From a virus, in IMG/VR virus record IMGVR_UViG_3300042564_000308, positions 1 through 30,810 of that record: a stretch of 30,810 nucleotides of DNA; one strand, given 5' to 3'. Positions 1 to 8,514 of the stretch are shown here, in pieces (position 1 is the first letter of the stretch; every line of letters starts with the position of its first letter). Both the position numbers and the translations under genes were made by a program. Below the pieces are notes generated by a model. That model did not search any database and was not told the origin of the DNA. It saw only the letters and a list, made by a program, of their open reading frames with translations.

Positions 1-2842
1 CATTACCGATATCTCTCATATAAGCAGACATTTCTTTGCCAGCAGATGTAAGTAATATTCTAAAAGCTTTAATTGATTGTGGTCTATTTAAGTTCCTAAA
101 TATCTGTGCAAACTCTACCGTAGAACTCACTGCAGCTAAAGGTAGAGCAGTAATAGTAGATAAGAAATTAACAGTACCTAATGCACCTTTAATATAAGGA
201 TTAGTAATAGGATGGAAATTACCTGAGCGCATACTGAGAAAATCTTTAATTTCTTTAGCTATAAAGGAAGCAGTAACATTATCAATAGTACCTTTGTTTA
301 CGGATGCTTGTATTAAGGAAGCTAACTTAGCACCATCTTTACCAATAATATTTTTATTAACATTAATAGCAGCAGCTTTACTTGATAAAGAATAAGCATT
401 GTTTAATATATCATTAGATAAATACTTAGCAAACCTAGCTCTGTTTCCTGGCTCGTTTAAAGCTTTAATAAGAACATCTTTGTCTTTTAAACTAGCAGTT
501 ACTTCAGTAAAAGGATTAATATCATCATTAAATACGTCATCAATAGTAGTATTATCTCTGTTGTTCATTAAAGAATTAGCAATTTCTCCTGCTTCTTTTG
601 CAGAAACTTTTAATCCTACTTCTAAATCCTTAAGAAACTCTTTATACTTTTTAGTAATAATAGTTTTGTCAATAGGCGACTGCTCTAAAAATGATTTAAA
701 AGTTAAAGTAGAACCTGTTGCATTGTTATAACCGTTAATAAGATTAGTAATCTTACCAGCATACTCGGACAATTGCTCTTTGTATTGATTATTAACTCCG
801 AAATTAATACCTAAACTATTAGCTAATTCATTAGCTGTTTGGTCAGGGTAAAGATTCATATTATAAGAAATACGTTCTAAACCATCAATAACTTTTGGAT
901 CATTAAACAAACTATTAATTTGAGTTTCATTTAAACCTTTAAACTTACTAAGCATTTCTTCTTTAGTACCGAAATTACTAAATATCTTAGCACTCAAAAG
1001 AGCTTGGTGTTCATCAATAGATCTACCATTAACAGGTCTTCCATAACCTAAGAACGTAGCAAGAGAACCCATATACTCGTCAGCATGTTGCATGTTCTTC
1101 ATAATGGTACCACTGTATTTACCAAACAAAGAAACAATACCCTTATCAACCCACCAAGATCCCGTCTTAGCGGATATACCTTCTGTCTGTCGCTTAGAAG
1201 TTTCTAACAAAGCAAGCTCTTCAATAGTCTTATTGTTTTCAGGTTTACCAAATGTTTCTAATTGTATTTCAGCAGCAGAAGGAATGTTACCACGCTCTTT
1301 ATTCATATTCTCTCTAAATGCAGAATCACTAGTAATTTCTGTAGGTGATATTCTATTTGTTAATGTAGAAACAGTAGTGCTACCGCCACTCATAACCCCA
1401 CCAAGCAAGCCACCACCAACAGCCGCATTAAGCATTCTGTTCTTTAATTTATTTTGTTCTGCACTATCTGTAGGTAAGGACAATGTAACTTCTTCGCCTA
1501 AATAACCAGCTAATTCTTGTAATGATTCTGTAACTGATTCAGTTAAACCGCCAACAGCAATAGACTTACCAATAGCTTTTGGTCCTAAATTTGACTTAAT
1601 AGTAGCAACTCTTAATGCTTCACCTACTTCTTTAGTAGCTTCTTTTAAACTGTTTTTAATTAACTGTTCTGCTGCTTCATCACCAATGCCTTTAAGCATT
1701 AGTTCTTTCTTAACCATTTGCTGAGTAGCTTGTTTAGTTATATCTAAACCCGGCTTAAAAATAAAACCAAGGGCTAACCTATCTAAAGCTGTTTGAGTTA
1801 ATCCAGAAGCAATAGCAGCAGTAGCGTTTTTGTTTTCTTCTTTTTGGTTGTTCCAAGTGTTACCAATATAAATTCCAGCAGGAATAGATAAAGATAAACC
1901 ATAAGTTAATGGTGCAGCTAAAGTAGAAACAATAGTTGTTAACATTTGTGGGGCAGACACTGCAGCCTGACCAATAGAAAAGTCAACAACCTTACCTAAT
2001 GTGTCTAGCTTCCAGTCACCATTGTCATCGAAAGCCTCTGGTTGTTTTAAGTAAGGTAACTTTTCTAAGTTATCTTGTACACTTCTTACGTTAGCACTAC
2101 CAATGTCTCTTAACCAATCAACTCCAGTACGATCACCAATCATTTCAAGAGTTCCAAACAAACCCTTTTTAATTTCTTTACCGCCAATACTTAAACCAGT
2201 ACTAAGAGTAGTGTTTGTAACACCACGTTCATCTTCATCAGGTCTAACTAAAGAAGGTCCAACGAAATAATCAAAGTCTGCTTGATTAAATTGTTTGGCT
2301 GTTGTTGTTCTTAACTTAGAAAAAACTCTCTGATTAGGATACATTTCACCTATGAGATTAGAATACATCTCATCTGCAATAGTAACCTTACCTTCTAATT
2401 CTCTTTGCCTACGATCTAGTTTACCATAGGCTTCACTAGCTCTTTGTGAAGGAGTACTTTCTTTATAAAGATCAGTGTAACCTTTATATAACAACTCATT
2501 AGTTAAAGCTCTACCTCCTGAGTAAAGATCACCTAACTCACGACCATAAATATCTTTATTTCCACTTAGCTCAGGTGTTGTAAAACCACCACCTTTAATC
2601 GTATCAGCAACTAATTCAGATTGTGTATCAGCACCTAACTGAGCACCTTTAATTTTACCGGGTAAAAATTTAGCGCTTTCTCTAGTATTAATACCTTGTA
2701 AACGTAATGTTGAGTCAGGAAAGGAAACAGTATCAGCATCTTTTAATTTAATGCTGTCTGTTCCCGTATCCATAACAGAGGGTTCAGGGATAGACTTTGC
2801 GTCTATTCCCATACCTATAAGTATTTCTTTAAGTCTATCCAT
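1..2842 (-). CDS. Very large internal virion (ejection) protein, C terminus beyond the window
   Basis: An open frame begins with ATG at 2842 and stays open to the left edge, giving 947 visible residues with no stop. An AGAGG ribosome-binding site lies just upstream, and the start is 8 bases past the end of the muramidase gene. A hydrophobic stretch at about residues 286-327 (many Ala, Leu, Ile, Gly) is followed by NATAAIASGLTQTALDRLAL and by a segment containing GGLTESVTESLQELAGYLGE (about 430-450), then a Gly-rich turn (about 473-485). Gly/Glu-rich 'GLTE..QE' segments beside hydrophobic helices are typical of the giant ejection proteins of podoviruses (T7 gp16-like). The rest is mostly helical and polar. 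By position and composition I infer that it is packaged in the capsid and ejected ahead of the DNA to cross the inner membrane. No catalytic motif is visible in the part seen. A polyvalent protein of another kind is the main alternative. Confidence 0.7.
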   Translation of the reverse strand, partial: MDRLKEILIGMGIDAKSIPEPSVMDTGTDSIKLKDADTVSFPDSTLRLQGINTRESAKFLPGKIKGAQLGADTQSELVADTIKGGGFTTPELSGNKDIYGRELGDLYSGGRALTNELLYKGYTDLYKESTPSQRASEAYGKLDRRQRELEGKVTIADEMYSNLIGEMYPNQRVFSKLRTTTAKQFNQADFDYFVGPSLVRPDEDERGVTNTTLSTGLSIGGKEIKKGLFGTLEMIGDRTGVDWLRDIGSANVRSVQDNLEKLPYLKQPEAFDDNGDWKLDTLGKVVDFSIGQAAVSAPQMLTTIVSTLAAPLTYGLSLSIPAGIYIGNTWNNQKEENKNATAAIASGLTQTALDRLALGFIFKPGLDITKQATQQMVKKELMLKGIGDEAAEQLIKNSLKEATKEVGEALRVATIKSNLGPKAIGKSIAVGGLTESVTESLQELAGYLGEEVTLSLPTDSAEQNKLKNRMLNAAVGGGLLGGVMSGGSTTVSTLTNRISPTEITSDSAFRENMNKERGNIPSAAEIQLETFGKPENNKTIEELALLETSKRQTEGISAKTGSWWVDKGIVSLFGKYSGTIMKNMQHADEYMGSLATFLGYGRPVNGRSIDEHQALLSAKIFSNFGTKEEMLSKFKGLNETQINSLFNDPKVIDGLERISYNMNLYPDQTANELANSLGINFGVNNQYKEQLSEYAGKITNLINGYNNATGSTLTFKSFLEQSPIDKTIITKKYKEFLKDLEVGLKVSAKEAGEIANSLMNNRDNTTIDDVFNDDINPFTEVTASLKDKDVLIKALNEPGNRARFAKYLSNDILNNAYSLSSKAAAINVNKNIIGKDGAKLASLIQASVNKGTIDNVTASFIAKEIKDFLSMRSGNFHPITNPYIKGALGTVNFLSTITALPLAAVSSTVEFAQIFRNLNRPQSIKAFRILLTSAGKEMSAYMRDIGN

Positions 2843-2850
2843 GTTACCTC

Positions 2851-5800
2851 TTATTTTTTAAATGTATCCAAAGCAAACAATGCAAATGCAGTATTTCTAT
2901 CTGAGTTCTTATATCTGTTTTGTATACCGTTAGTATTAGCAGCCCATACTTTTGCTAGTCTTGCTATCTCAGCGTCAGGTGTTGTATTAGTTTTATTCTT
3001 AGAAACAAAAAGATTAGCTGAATCCCTAAGAGCAAGGATATCGTCAGCTGACATTAGTCTACCTGACTTTTTATCTAGGGTAACTAGCTTATCAGACAAC
3101 TTACCACGCTCTCTAAATTCACCAGCAGCTAAATAAGGAGTAATATCTTTAGTGTTTTTAAAGGTACCAGACTCAATATCATTTGCTAATTGTTCTGCTG
3201 CAATAGTAGTAATCTTTTCAATTTCGTTTTGAACAGCACGATCGTCTAAATTAACTTTGCCCCTGAAAAAACTTTCAACTTGGCTAGCAGCTGATCCAGC
3301 AGTAACAAGCCCTTTTCTTTCTGGGTTAGCTTTACCTTTAACATTAGATGCACCAAAATAACTTTCGACAATTGGTTCAAATATATTTTTAGAAAGCTTT
3401 TCTGAAAACTCTTGAGCACGTTTTAACTTGGCTTGATCACCATATTTATTAGAATCCCATTTGTCTAAGAAAGAACCTTGAGCCATCAAAGCATCAAAAG
3501 GAAAACTCTTATCTCCAATGCGAACCATTTGAACAGTTTGACCTTTACTAGGACCAAATTGTTGAACTGTTTCGTATACCCAAACAGGGTCTCCGGGCTT
3601 AAATACTTGACCATTAAGCTTAGTAGGTGTAGTAACAGTCATAAGCTCAGATTTACCATTACGAATAAACGATGTTTTTATTTGTGGTGCTTCACCTTTT
3701 TGACCGCCCTTAAACCAGTTTCGCACTTCCATAGCATCACGACCTTCTTTAACCATTGCTGATTCAAGTGCTTTATTTTCTTCGCGAGTTATATCTTCTT
3801 TTCTTAATTCACGGTCTCTGGCAATACGTTTGTCAAGTAATTCTTCTTGTTGATTAAAACGTTTGTCTTGTTGTTCAGCCGCAAAAGTTTCAGCTTGACG
3901 TCTATCAGCTGCTTGAAGTGTATTTAAACCAGCAACTCGTAAAGAACCACCAACAGATCCACCAGTTAACATACCGCCAGCAGCTAAAAGACCAAAGCGA
4001 ACAAGTTCTTTATCGTTAAACAAACCTTTAGGTCCAAAAATACCTTCTAAGGCTTTAGCAAGAAATCCCTTTTTCTCTTCAGGTGTTCCCTGCATTTGTG
4101 TTGCTTGTCTAACTGCTTCGCTAACAGTATCAAGTTCTTTTCTTGATTCTAAACCAAGAGTATTAAACCTATCAACATTTTGTTTATTAGAAAGACCATT
4201 ACCAACAAGTTCAGGAACTTCTGTTTGTGGCCCCTCTCCTAAGGCTATATTATAAGCTTGATCGTTACCAATAGCTTTTTCATTTTTTGAAATATCAATT
4301 GGTTTAGGTATTTCGTTATCCACAGATACCGGTACATTTGTAGTTGTAACTGCCTTTTGTGCTGTTAAATTTTTATTTAAATCAGGAGGAGCTACGTTAA
4401 AAATAGGTGCTCTAGTATCTGCTAATGTGGGTATAGGTTGGTTAGCTCTAGCCAAAACTTCTTTAGCTGCTTGAATAACCCTTGGGTTACTACTCGTAGC
4501 TAAGTCTTGTTTAGCAATTAATACTTCACGACCTGATGGTGGATTTGTATTAACAACAACCTCAGGTTTAACAACAGCCAAAGGAGATGCTAAAGGAGAT
4601 TGAGGTTCTTTAGTATCTAATGTACCAGCTTGAGCTGATGGGATAATAACATCAGTAGCCGCATCAGCAATTTTACCAAGATCTTTAACCCTGTTAGACC
4701 ACCCTTCTTGAAACTTTTTTTGTGAAGGATTATTCTTAACAATTTTGTCTACATATTTTTGTCGCTCTTCTAAGTACTTAGCAGGGTCACCACCAGATCT
4801 TTCTAAAAATCTTTTAGCTGTACCTGAACCTTTATTAAATGCAGTATCAAAATGAATCTCTCTAAGAGCTGGATCTAATTTATCAATTTGATTTTTATCC
4901 CAATAGTCTCTCTTAGCAATCTCAATAGCTTGTTCCTTAGTAAGATTTTTAATATCTAAATCTGGGTAAGCCCTTTGGCTAATACCATATTTTGTTGCAC
5001 CGCCTTTATCACCCTTAACTTTGTGAAAAGCTTTATCTTCACTAGGATATTCTCTTTGAAATACTTTTTCAATAATTGTATTAAAGTCAGAAGGTTGACT
5101 TGTTGGCTGAGCTAAAGGAGCTACAACAGGCGGTTTAGTAGGATCTTGACCTGCAATGTAATTAAGGAATCTATCAAGGTAAGATACATTATCTGAACCG
5201 TCTTGATAACCAGCAGCAGACTGTACTTGCTGAGGTACTACACCGTATGTACCATTAGCATAATTAGCCTGAGCAGAAGAACCACGTTTAAAGTCGGGTA
5301 CACTCATAGTACCATTCATAAATGAAGATCCGGGTACGTCTGGATGACGATAAGCTAACGATGGTACACCACTAGTACCGTCTGCATTATACATAGGGGC
5401 ATCTGAGTTACGTACGTCTACTGCACCGTCACGAAGCCTATTAGCTTTACGACCTTCTTCTACCATACGCTTAATAGCTTTTTTGTTTTTAGGGTCTTGC
5501 GCTGCAGCACGAGGAATAACAGCCTCTCCAGGAGTAAGCATAGCAGGAACTGTGTCAGTACCTTGTGCCTTAAATATAGGGGATTGAGGCAAGCTACGTT
5601 GACCTTGTTTGAACATACCAGTACCCGCCATAGGATTCTGAGTTGGAATACCTAGCTTTTGTTTATTCATTCTAGGAGCTGGGATACCCATATCCTTAAG
5701 TTTAGCATTATTAACTTGTTCTTTATGACCTAAACCTTGATTAGCTTTTGCGGCTGCTTCTTGGAGTTTGATCTGATGTAATTGCTGTTTACGCATTTCA

Positions 5801-5886
5801 TCAAGACCCATCTTAGCTTCTTCACGAGCTTCTTTATTTTGGAACTTGAGATATTCTCTTTGTTGTTTACCTGATAATGGTGCCAT
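2851..5886 (-). CDS. Internal virion protein with GH108 muramidase domain
   Basis: This 1011-residue protein starts at ATG 5886 behind an AAGGAA site. Residues 1-60 are charged and helical. Residues 109-123 (GTDTVPAMLTPGEAVIP) match a motif common in tape-measure and ejection proteins. Residues 165-235 hold degenerate GTxxVP repeats. Residues about 268-405 look like a glycoside hydrolase 108 domain followed by the linked peptidoglycan-binding part: a Glu-rich start (E273, E279 and E283 are candidate acids), then GDKGGATKYGIS at 292-303, YWD at 328-330, HFDTAFNKGSGTA at 345-357 and FQEGWSNRV at 392-400. GH108 enzymes cut the MurNAc-GlcNAc bond. The long remainder (about 410-1011) is a linker followed by helical sequence with a hydrophobic Gly-rich patch near 630-660. 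As part of the ejection set, it would locally digest cell wall during DNA entry. The muramidase call is strong; which Glu is catalytic is uncertain. Confidence 0.82.
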   Translation of the reverse strand: MAPLSGKQQREYLKFQNKEAREEAKMGLDEMRKQQLHQIKLQEAAAKANQGLGHKEQVNNAKLKDMGIPAPRMNKQKLGIPTQNPMAGTGMFKQGQRSLPQSPIFKAQGTDTVPAMLTPGEAVIPRAAAQDPKNKKAIKRMVEEGRKANRLRDGAVDVRNSDAPMYNADGTSGVPSLAYRHPDVPGSSFMNGTMSVPDFKRGSSAQANYANGTYGVVPQQVQSAAGYQDGSDNVSYLDRFLNYIAGQDPTKPPVVAPLAQPTSQPSDFNTIIEKVFQREYPSEDKAFHKVKGDKGGATKYGISQRAYPDLDIKNLTKEQAIEIAKRDYWDKNQIDKLDPALREIHFDTAFNKGSGTAKRFLERSGGDPAKYLEERQKYVDKIVKNNPSQKKFQEGWSNRVKDLGKIADAATDVIIPSAQAGTLDTKEPQSPLASPLAVVKPEVVVNTNPPSGREVLIAKQDLATSSNPRVIQAAKEVLARANQPIPTLADTRAPIFNVAPPDLNKNLTAQKAVTTTNVPVSVDNEIPKPIDISKNEKAIGNDQAYNIALGEGPQTEVPELVGNGLSNKQNVDRFNTLGLESRKELDTVSEAVRQATQMQGTPEEKKGFLAKALEGIFGPKGLFNDKELVRFGLLAAGGMLTGGSVGGSLRVAGLNTLQAADRRQAETFAAEQQDKRFNQQEELLDKRIARDRELRKEDITREENKALESAMVKEGRDAMEVRNWFKGGQKGEAPQIKTSFIRNGKSELMTVTTPTKLNGQVFKPGDPVWVYETVQQFGPSKGQTVQMVRIGDKSFPFDALMAQGSFLDKWDSNKYGDQAKLKRAQEFSEKLSKNIFEPIVESYFGASNVKGKANPERKGLVTAGSAASQVESFFRGKVNLDDRAVQNEIEKITTIAAEQLANDIESGTFKNTKDITPYLAAGEFRERGKLSDKLVTLDKKSGRLMSADDILALRDSANLFVSKNKTNTTPDAEIARLAKVWAANTNGIQNRYKNSDRNTAFALFALDTFKK

Positions 5887-5895
5887 AGTATTTCC

Positions 5896-6789
5896 TTAAA
5901 ATATTTTTAGCTTCTTAGCTAAAAGCCCTGCACCAATAGCCCATCCTACGGGGTTAGATGCAAGAGCCGCCATAGCCGCACTGCCTCCAGCGCCTAAAGC
6001 ACCACCTAAACCAGCGGCACCTGAGCCAGCACCTAGCGCACTAGCAGCAGCACCGCCTTCAGCTAAAGCAGCACCAGTAGTAGCCGCATTTGTTAATGCT
6101 GCAGCACCTGCTGAACCACCCATACCGCCAAGAGCCATATCTGTAGCTGCTGCTTGAGAAATAGCTTGAGCTTCCGCTAATGGTCCTGCCATTTTATATG
6201 CGTTATAACCTGCTGTAATACCCTTATCAGCCGCATCAACACCTTTAGTCATAGCCATAGAAGCTAATTGTTGTTGTGTTTGATCAGGGACACGACCCAA
6301 AGCTTGCTCAGTAGACGGTCTAATCTCTGCCGCCATAGGTGCTGCAGACCTACTATTAACCCAATCCCATGGATCATCTACACCAGTAGTACCCATAGCA
6401 TAACCAGGAACACTTGTTGTACCGTCAGCAGCCATATAAAAGCTTGGATCTTGAAGTACGTCATATGGCTTTTCGGTTACTGTTGGGTTAGCTGTTGAAG
6501 GCGGATTTAATGATGGATTAATTGTTGAGGGTAAGTTTAATGATGGATTAAATGTTTGATTTGAATTAGAATAAACATTACCATAAGTAATAGGAGTACC
6601 CATAGCAGTCTTTTGTGGTTGCATTGGCCCAGCACCCTTACCACCGCCCATAGAGGGTTGAGTAGGCATAACAGCAGGACTCATTACATCAGCACTTGGC
6701 TGATTTGCCATATTAAATACCGAGGGGGTAGATTGTGGTTGTCCTTGTTGAGGAACAACTGAAGTTGGCATACCTTGTGATCCAGCCAT
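5896..6789 (-). CDS. Gly/Ala-rich probable ejection protein
   Basis: This 297-residue protein starts at ATG 6789, and its start overlaps the preceding stop by one base (TAATG). Residues 1-110 are low-complexity Pro/Gln/Asn/Ser sequence with a 10-residue tandem repeat (NPSLN.PST) near 81-100. Residues 121-137 contain GTTSVPGYAMGTTGV, a motif that recurs in the next protein. Residues 205-290 are extremely rich in Ala and Gly, and the protein ends ASNPVGWAIGAGLLAKKLKIF in form: a hydrophobic segment plus a short basic tail. Small hydrophobic Gly/Ala-rich proteins next to the large ejection proteins fill the role of T7 gp14, which inserts in the outer membrane. I infer the same role from position and composition, not from a recognised family. 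The end of the gene lies 9 bases before the next start. Confidence 0.65.
   Translation of the reverse strand: MAGSQGMPTSVVPQQGQPQSTPSVFNMANQPSADVMSPAVMPTQPSMGGGKGAGPMQPQKTAMGTPITYGNVYSNSNQTFNPSLNLPSTINPSLNPPSTANPTVTEKPYDVLQDPSFYMAADGTTSVPGYAMGTTGVDDPWDWVNSRSAAPMAAEIRPSTEQALGRVPDQTQQQLASMAMTKGVDAADKGITAGYNAYKMAGPLAEAQAISQAAATDMALGGMGGSAGAAALTNAATTGAALAEGGAAASALGAGSGAAGLGGALGAGGSAAMAALASNPVGWAIGAGLLAKKLKIF
6494..6553 (-). repeat. Two tandem 30-base units inside the Gly/Ala-rich protein gene
   Basis: Two adjacent 30-base units (6494-6523 and 6524-6553) differ at only a few positions. On the coding strand they encode two copies of a 10-residue Asn-Pro-Ser-Leu-Asn...Pro-Ser-Thr unit. Being in frame, a gain or loss of a unit would not disrupt the protein. 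Confidence 0.8.
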
Positions 6790-7670
6790 TATTTACCTCC
6801 AGTCGCTTGTTGTCTTGCAGGGTTACCATAAATAGTTGAAGCATAACGCTGAAGACCTTGCCAACCTGCGTCAAGACCTTGTTGATCAATACCACGTTGT
6901 TCACCACCAAGTTTAGCGATGTTACCAACACCTGTGTTAACAATGTTAGCACCTGTTGATGCACCGCCTTGAAGAGCTTGTTCAGCCGCAAGACGTGTGC
7001 TAACATCACCTGACCTAAGATTAGCCAAGTTAGTAGCAGCATTAAGAGTACCTGTCTGAGTACCTGCCAAAGCTTGTTCAGCGGCAAGTCGGTTTCTAAA
7101 CATATTGTTTTCATATTCAGCATCAACCTTAGCAAGCTGACCTGTAGTCTCAGCGTTCTGAGCACCTTGCATAACAGCTTGTCGTGCAGAACCTAATGTA
7201 CCTGCTTGACCAAAACCAGTATTCAATCCTGAGACTTTCTTTTGTGCGTCAAGTAGGATACCTTGTTTTTGAGCCGCAAGAGTTTCAGCACTAGGGGCCA
7301 TAGCCATACCAGTAAGTCGTTTAGCTTGGTCAGCCATAGAGCCTGTAGCACTACTAATCAAAGCTTCAGAGCCAGATGTATCAACACCAGTAGAAGCAAG
7401 GTTAGCCAAGCGACCTGATTGATCACTCAAAGCACCAGCAGCACCTGTAGTTGTTGCACCAATAAGGTTAGCACCACCACCAAAAGCGTCTTGCTGAAGT
7501 CTTGATGCACCAGCTACTTTGCCCAGATCACCTGATCTATAACCAGCTTCAGCAGCATTACCAACATTTTGTAGGTAGGGTTGCGCCCAATCAGGAATAC
7601 TACTTACTGTACTAGTACCTCCACCACCACCGTAGTTCCTTTTTATAGAACCATTAATTTTATATTTCAT
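6789..7670 (-). CDS. Gln/Ala-rich structural protein, probably internal virion
   Basis: This 293-residue protein starts at ATG 7670, which overlaps the preceding TGA as ATGA; an AAAGGA site lies upstream. Basic N-terminal residues and a GGGGG stretch lead to SSIPDWAQPYLQNVGNAAEA (about 23-42), a pattern seen in a family of podovirus virion proteins encoded beside ejection proteins. The rest is helical, rich in Ala, Gly and Gln, without membrane segments. It contains two near copies of RLAAEQAL, at about residues 193-200 and 226-233, so it is probably built from related helical hairpins. The family has no experimentally fixed function that I can name. The context (GNAT-fold protein before, ejection proteins after) supports an internal or tail-proximal virion component. 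Confidence 0.6.
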   Translation of the reverse strand: MKYKINGSIKRNYGGGGGTSTVSSIPDWAQPYLQNVGNAAEAGYRSGDLGKVAGASRLQQDAFGGGANLIGATTTGAAGALSDQSGRLANLASTGVDTSGSEALISSATGSMADQAKRLTGMAMAPSAETLAAQKQGILLDAQKKVSGLNTGFGQAGTLGSARQAVMQGAQNAETTGQLAKVDAEYENNMFRNRLAAEQALAGTQTGTLNAATNLANLRSGDVSTRLAAEQALQGGASTGANIVNTGVGNIAKLGGEQRGIDQQGLDAGWQGLQRYASTIYGNPARQQATGGK

Positions 7671-8086
7671 TCTAAATCCTTTCGCATTACTACGTAAGCT
7701 TCTTTAAATCCAGATACATACTTTGGTAGTACCTTTGCCCATCCTGGACGACCCCATTGTTCAATAGCTTTACAGCCAGAATCACGGGCAAATTGTTCCA
7801 CTGTAGGGAACACCTTAGATTGTTCTTCAAAGTCACTACCAGAAAAAGCAATGATGTGAAGTGTTTTGTGTTGAGAGTATTGTAAGTATTGAGTAAGACC
7901 AACACCTATAATATTTAAACCATCATCTACTACCGCCCAACATTGAACGTATTCATTGAGGATCTTCTTAAGATAGTCTGTAAGTGATGATTCTCCTTGG
8001 CTATGCTCAATTACTTTACTCAGATACCCTGAGATAACAGACCAATGTTGAACTGTCTGGTCGGGGGTTAGTAGAATTATTTTCAT
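7667..8086 (-). CDS. Degenerate GNAT-fold protein
   Basis: I place the start at ATG 8086 (MKIILLTPDQ), five bases after the upstream stop, giving 139 residues. An in-frame GTG at 8110 would add eight residues but would overlap the upstream gene by 19 bases, and neither start has a clear ribosome-binding site. The C-terminal half reads like the later strands and helices of an acetyltransferase fold: WAVVDDGLNIIGVGLTQYL, LHIIAFSG, FARDSGCKAIEQWGRPGWAK, then LPKYVSGFKEAYVVMRKDL in form. The acetyl-CoA-binding loop (R/Q-x-x-G-x-G/A) is not visible, so the protein may have the fold without the activity. It overlaps the next gene by ATGA. Similar small proteins occur in structural modules of aquatic podoviruses. 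The target or role is unknown. Confidence 0.62.
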   Translation of the reverse strand: MKIILLTPDQTVQHWSVISGYLSKVIEHSQGESSLTDYLKKILNEYVQCWAVVDDGLNIIGVGLTQYLQYSQHKTLHIIAFSGSDFEEQSKVFPTVEQFARDSGCKAIEQWGRPGWAKVLPKYVSGFKEAYVVMRKDLE

Positions 8087-8091
8087 ATTAT

Positions 8092-8514
8092 TTATGGTGG
8101 TGTTGGCCACACTACGTTTAATGGATATCCGGACTGATCAGGTATATCACGAAGCTGTTGGCGATATACTGCCCAAGCTTCTTGTTGTTGTTGAGTTAAA
8201 GGTCCGTTAGGCAGCTGAGTCCAATCAGATTGATACAATAAAAATTTTCTTTTTTCTAAAATATCATTTTCTGCTTGCTTTTCATTTGCAATCCATTGTT
8301 TTGTAACGAAATCAAAAGAAAACCATGCGTTTGGTTTTGGAGGTATTTTTATTTTTTGTTCAGTAACTATATCAATATAGTACTCACTGCCATCAATGTT
8401 ATCTTGTAAATAAGATTCATTTAATAAATTATAATTTAAATTTAATTCATCTTCTATACATGATAGATTTTTAATAATTTGGCCAGTTGTTTTTGAATAA
8501 ATAGTATAAATCAT
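8092..8514 (-). CDS. Tail fibre assembly chaperone-like protein
   Basis: This 140-residue protein starts at ATG 8514 and is coupled to the fibre gene by an ATGA overlap. The C-terminal half contains RKFLLYQSDWTQLPNGPLT followed by a QQQEAWAVYRQQLRDIP helix and a closing PLNVVWPTPP. This 'L..SDWTQ ... W..YRQ.LRD ... P..V.WP..P' pattern is that of the phage tail assembly chaperone family (Phage_tail_APC). Such proteins are encoded directly after fibre genes and help the fibres fold or trimerise. The N-terminal half probably contacts the fibre (Tyr/Asn-rich, 'SGEYYIDIV'-like strands). Its position directly after the 1343-residue repeat protein makes that protein the likely client. Confidence 0.78.
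   Translation of the reverse strand: MIYTIYSKTTGQIIKNLSCIEDELNLNYNLLNESYLQDNIDGSEYYIDIVTEQKIKIPPKPNAWFSFDFVTKQWIANEKQAENDILEKRKFLLYQSDWTQLPNGPLTQQQQEAWAVYRQQLRDIPDQSGYPLNVVWPTPP

Noticed and set aside
1092-1505. Plus-strand open frames at 399-731 and 1092-1505 opposite the giant ejection gene
   Set aside because: The minus-strand frame is open for 947 codons through this region with a good start. No ribosome-binding site or domain supports the plus-strand frames.
6713-7165. A 150-residue Leu/Val-rich frame overlapping the Gln/Ala-rich structural gene and the next gene
   Set aside because: It is out of frame with two genes that fit the operon pattern and have good ribosome-binding sites, and its composition is typical of a shadow frame.
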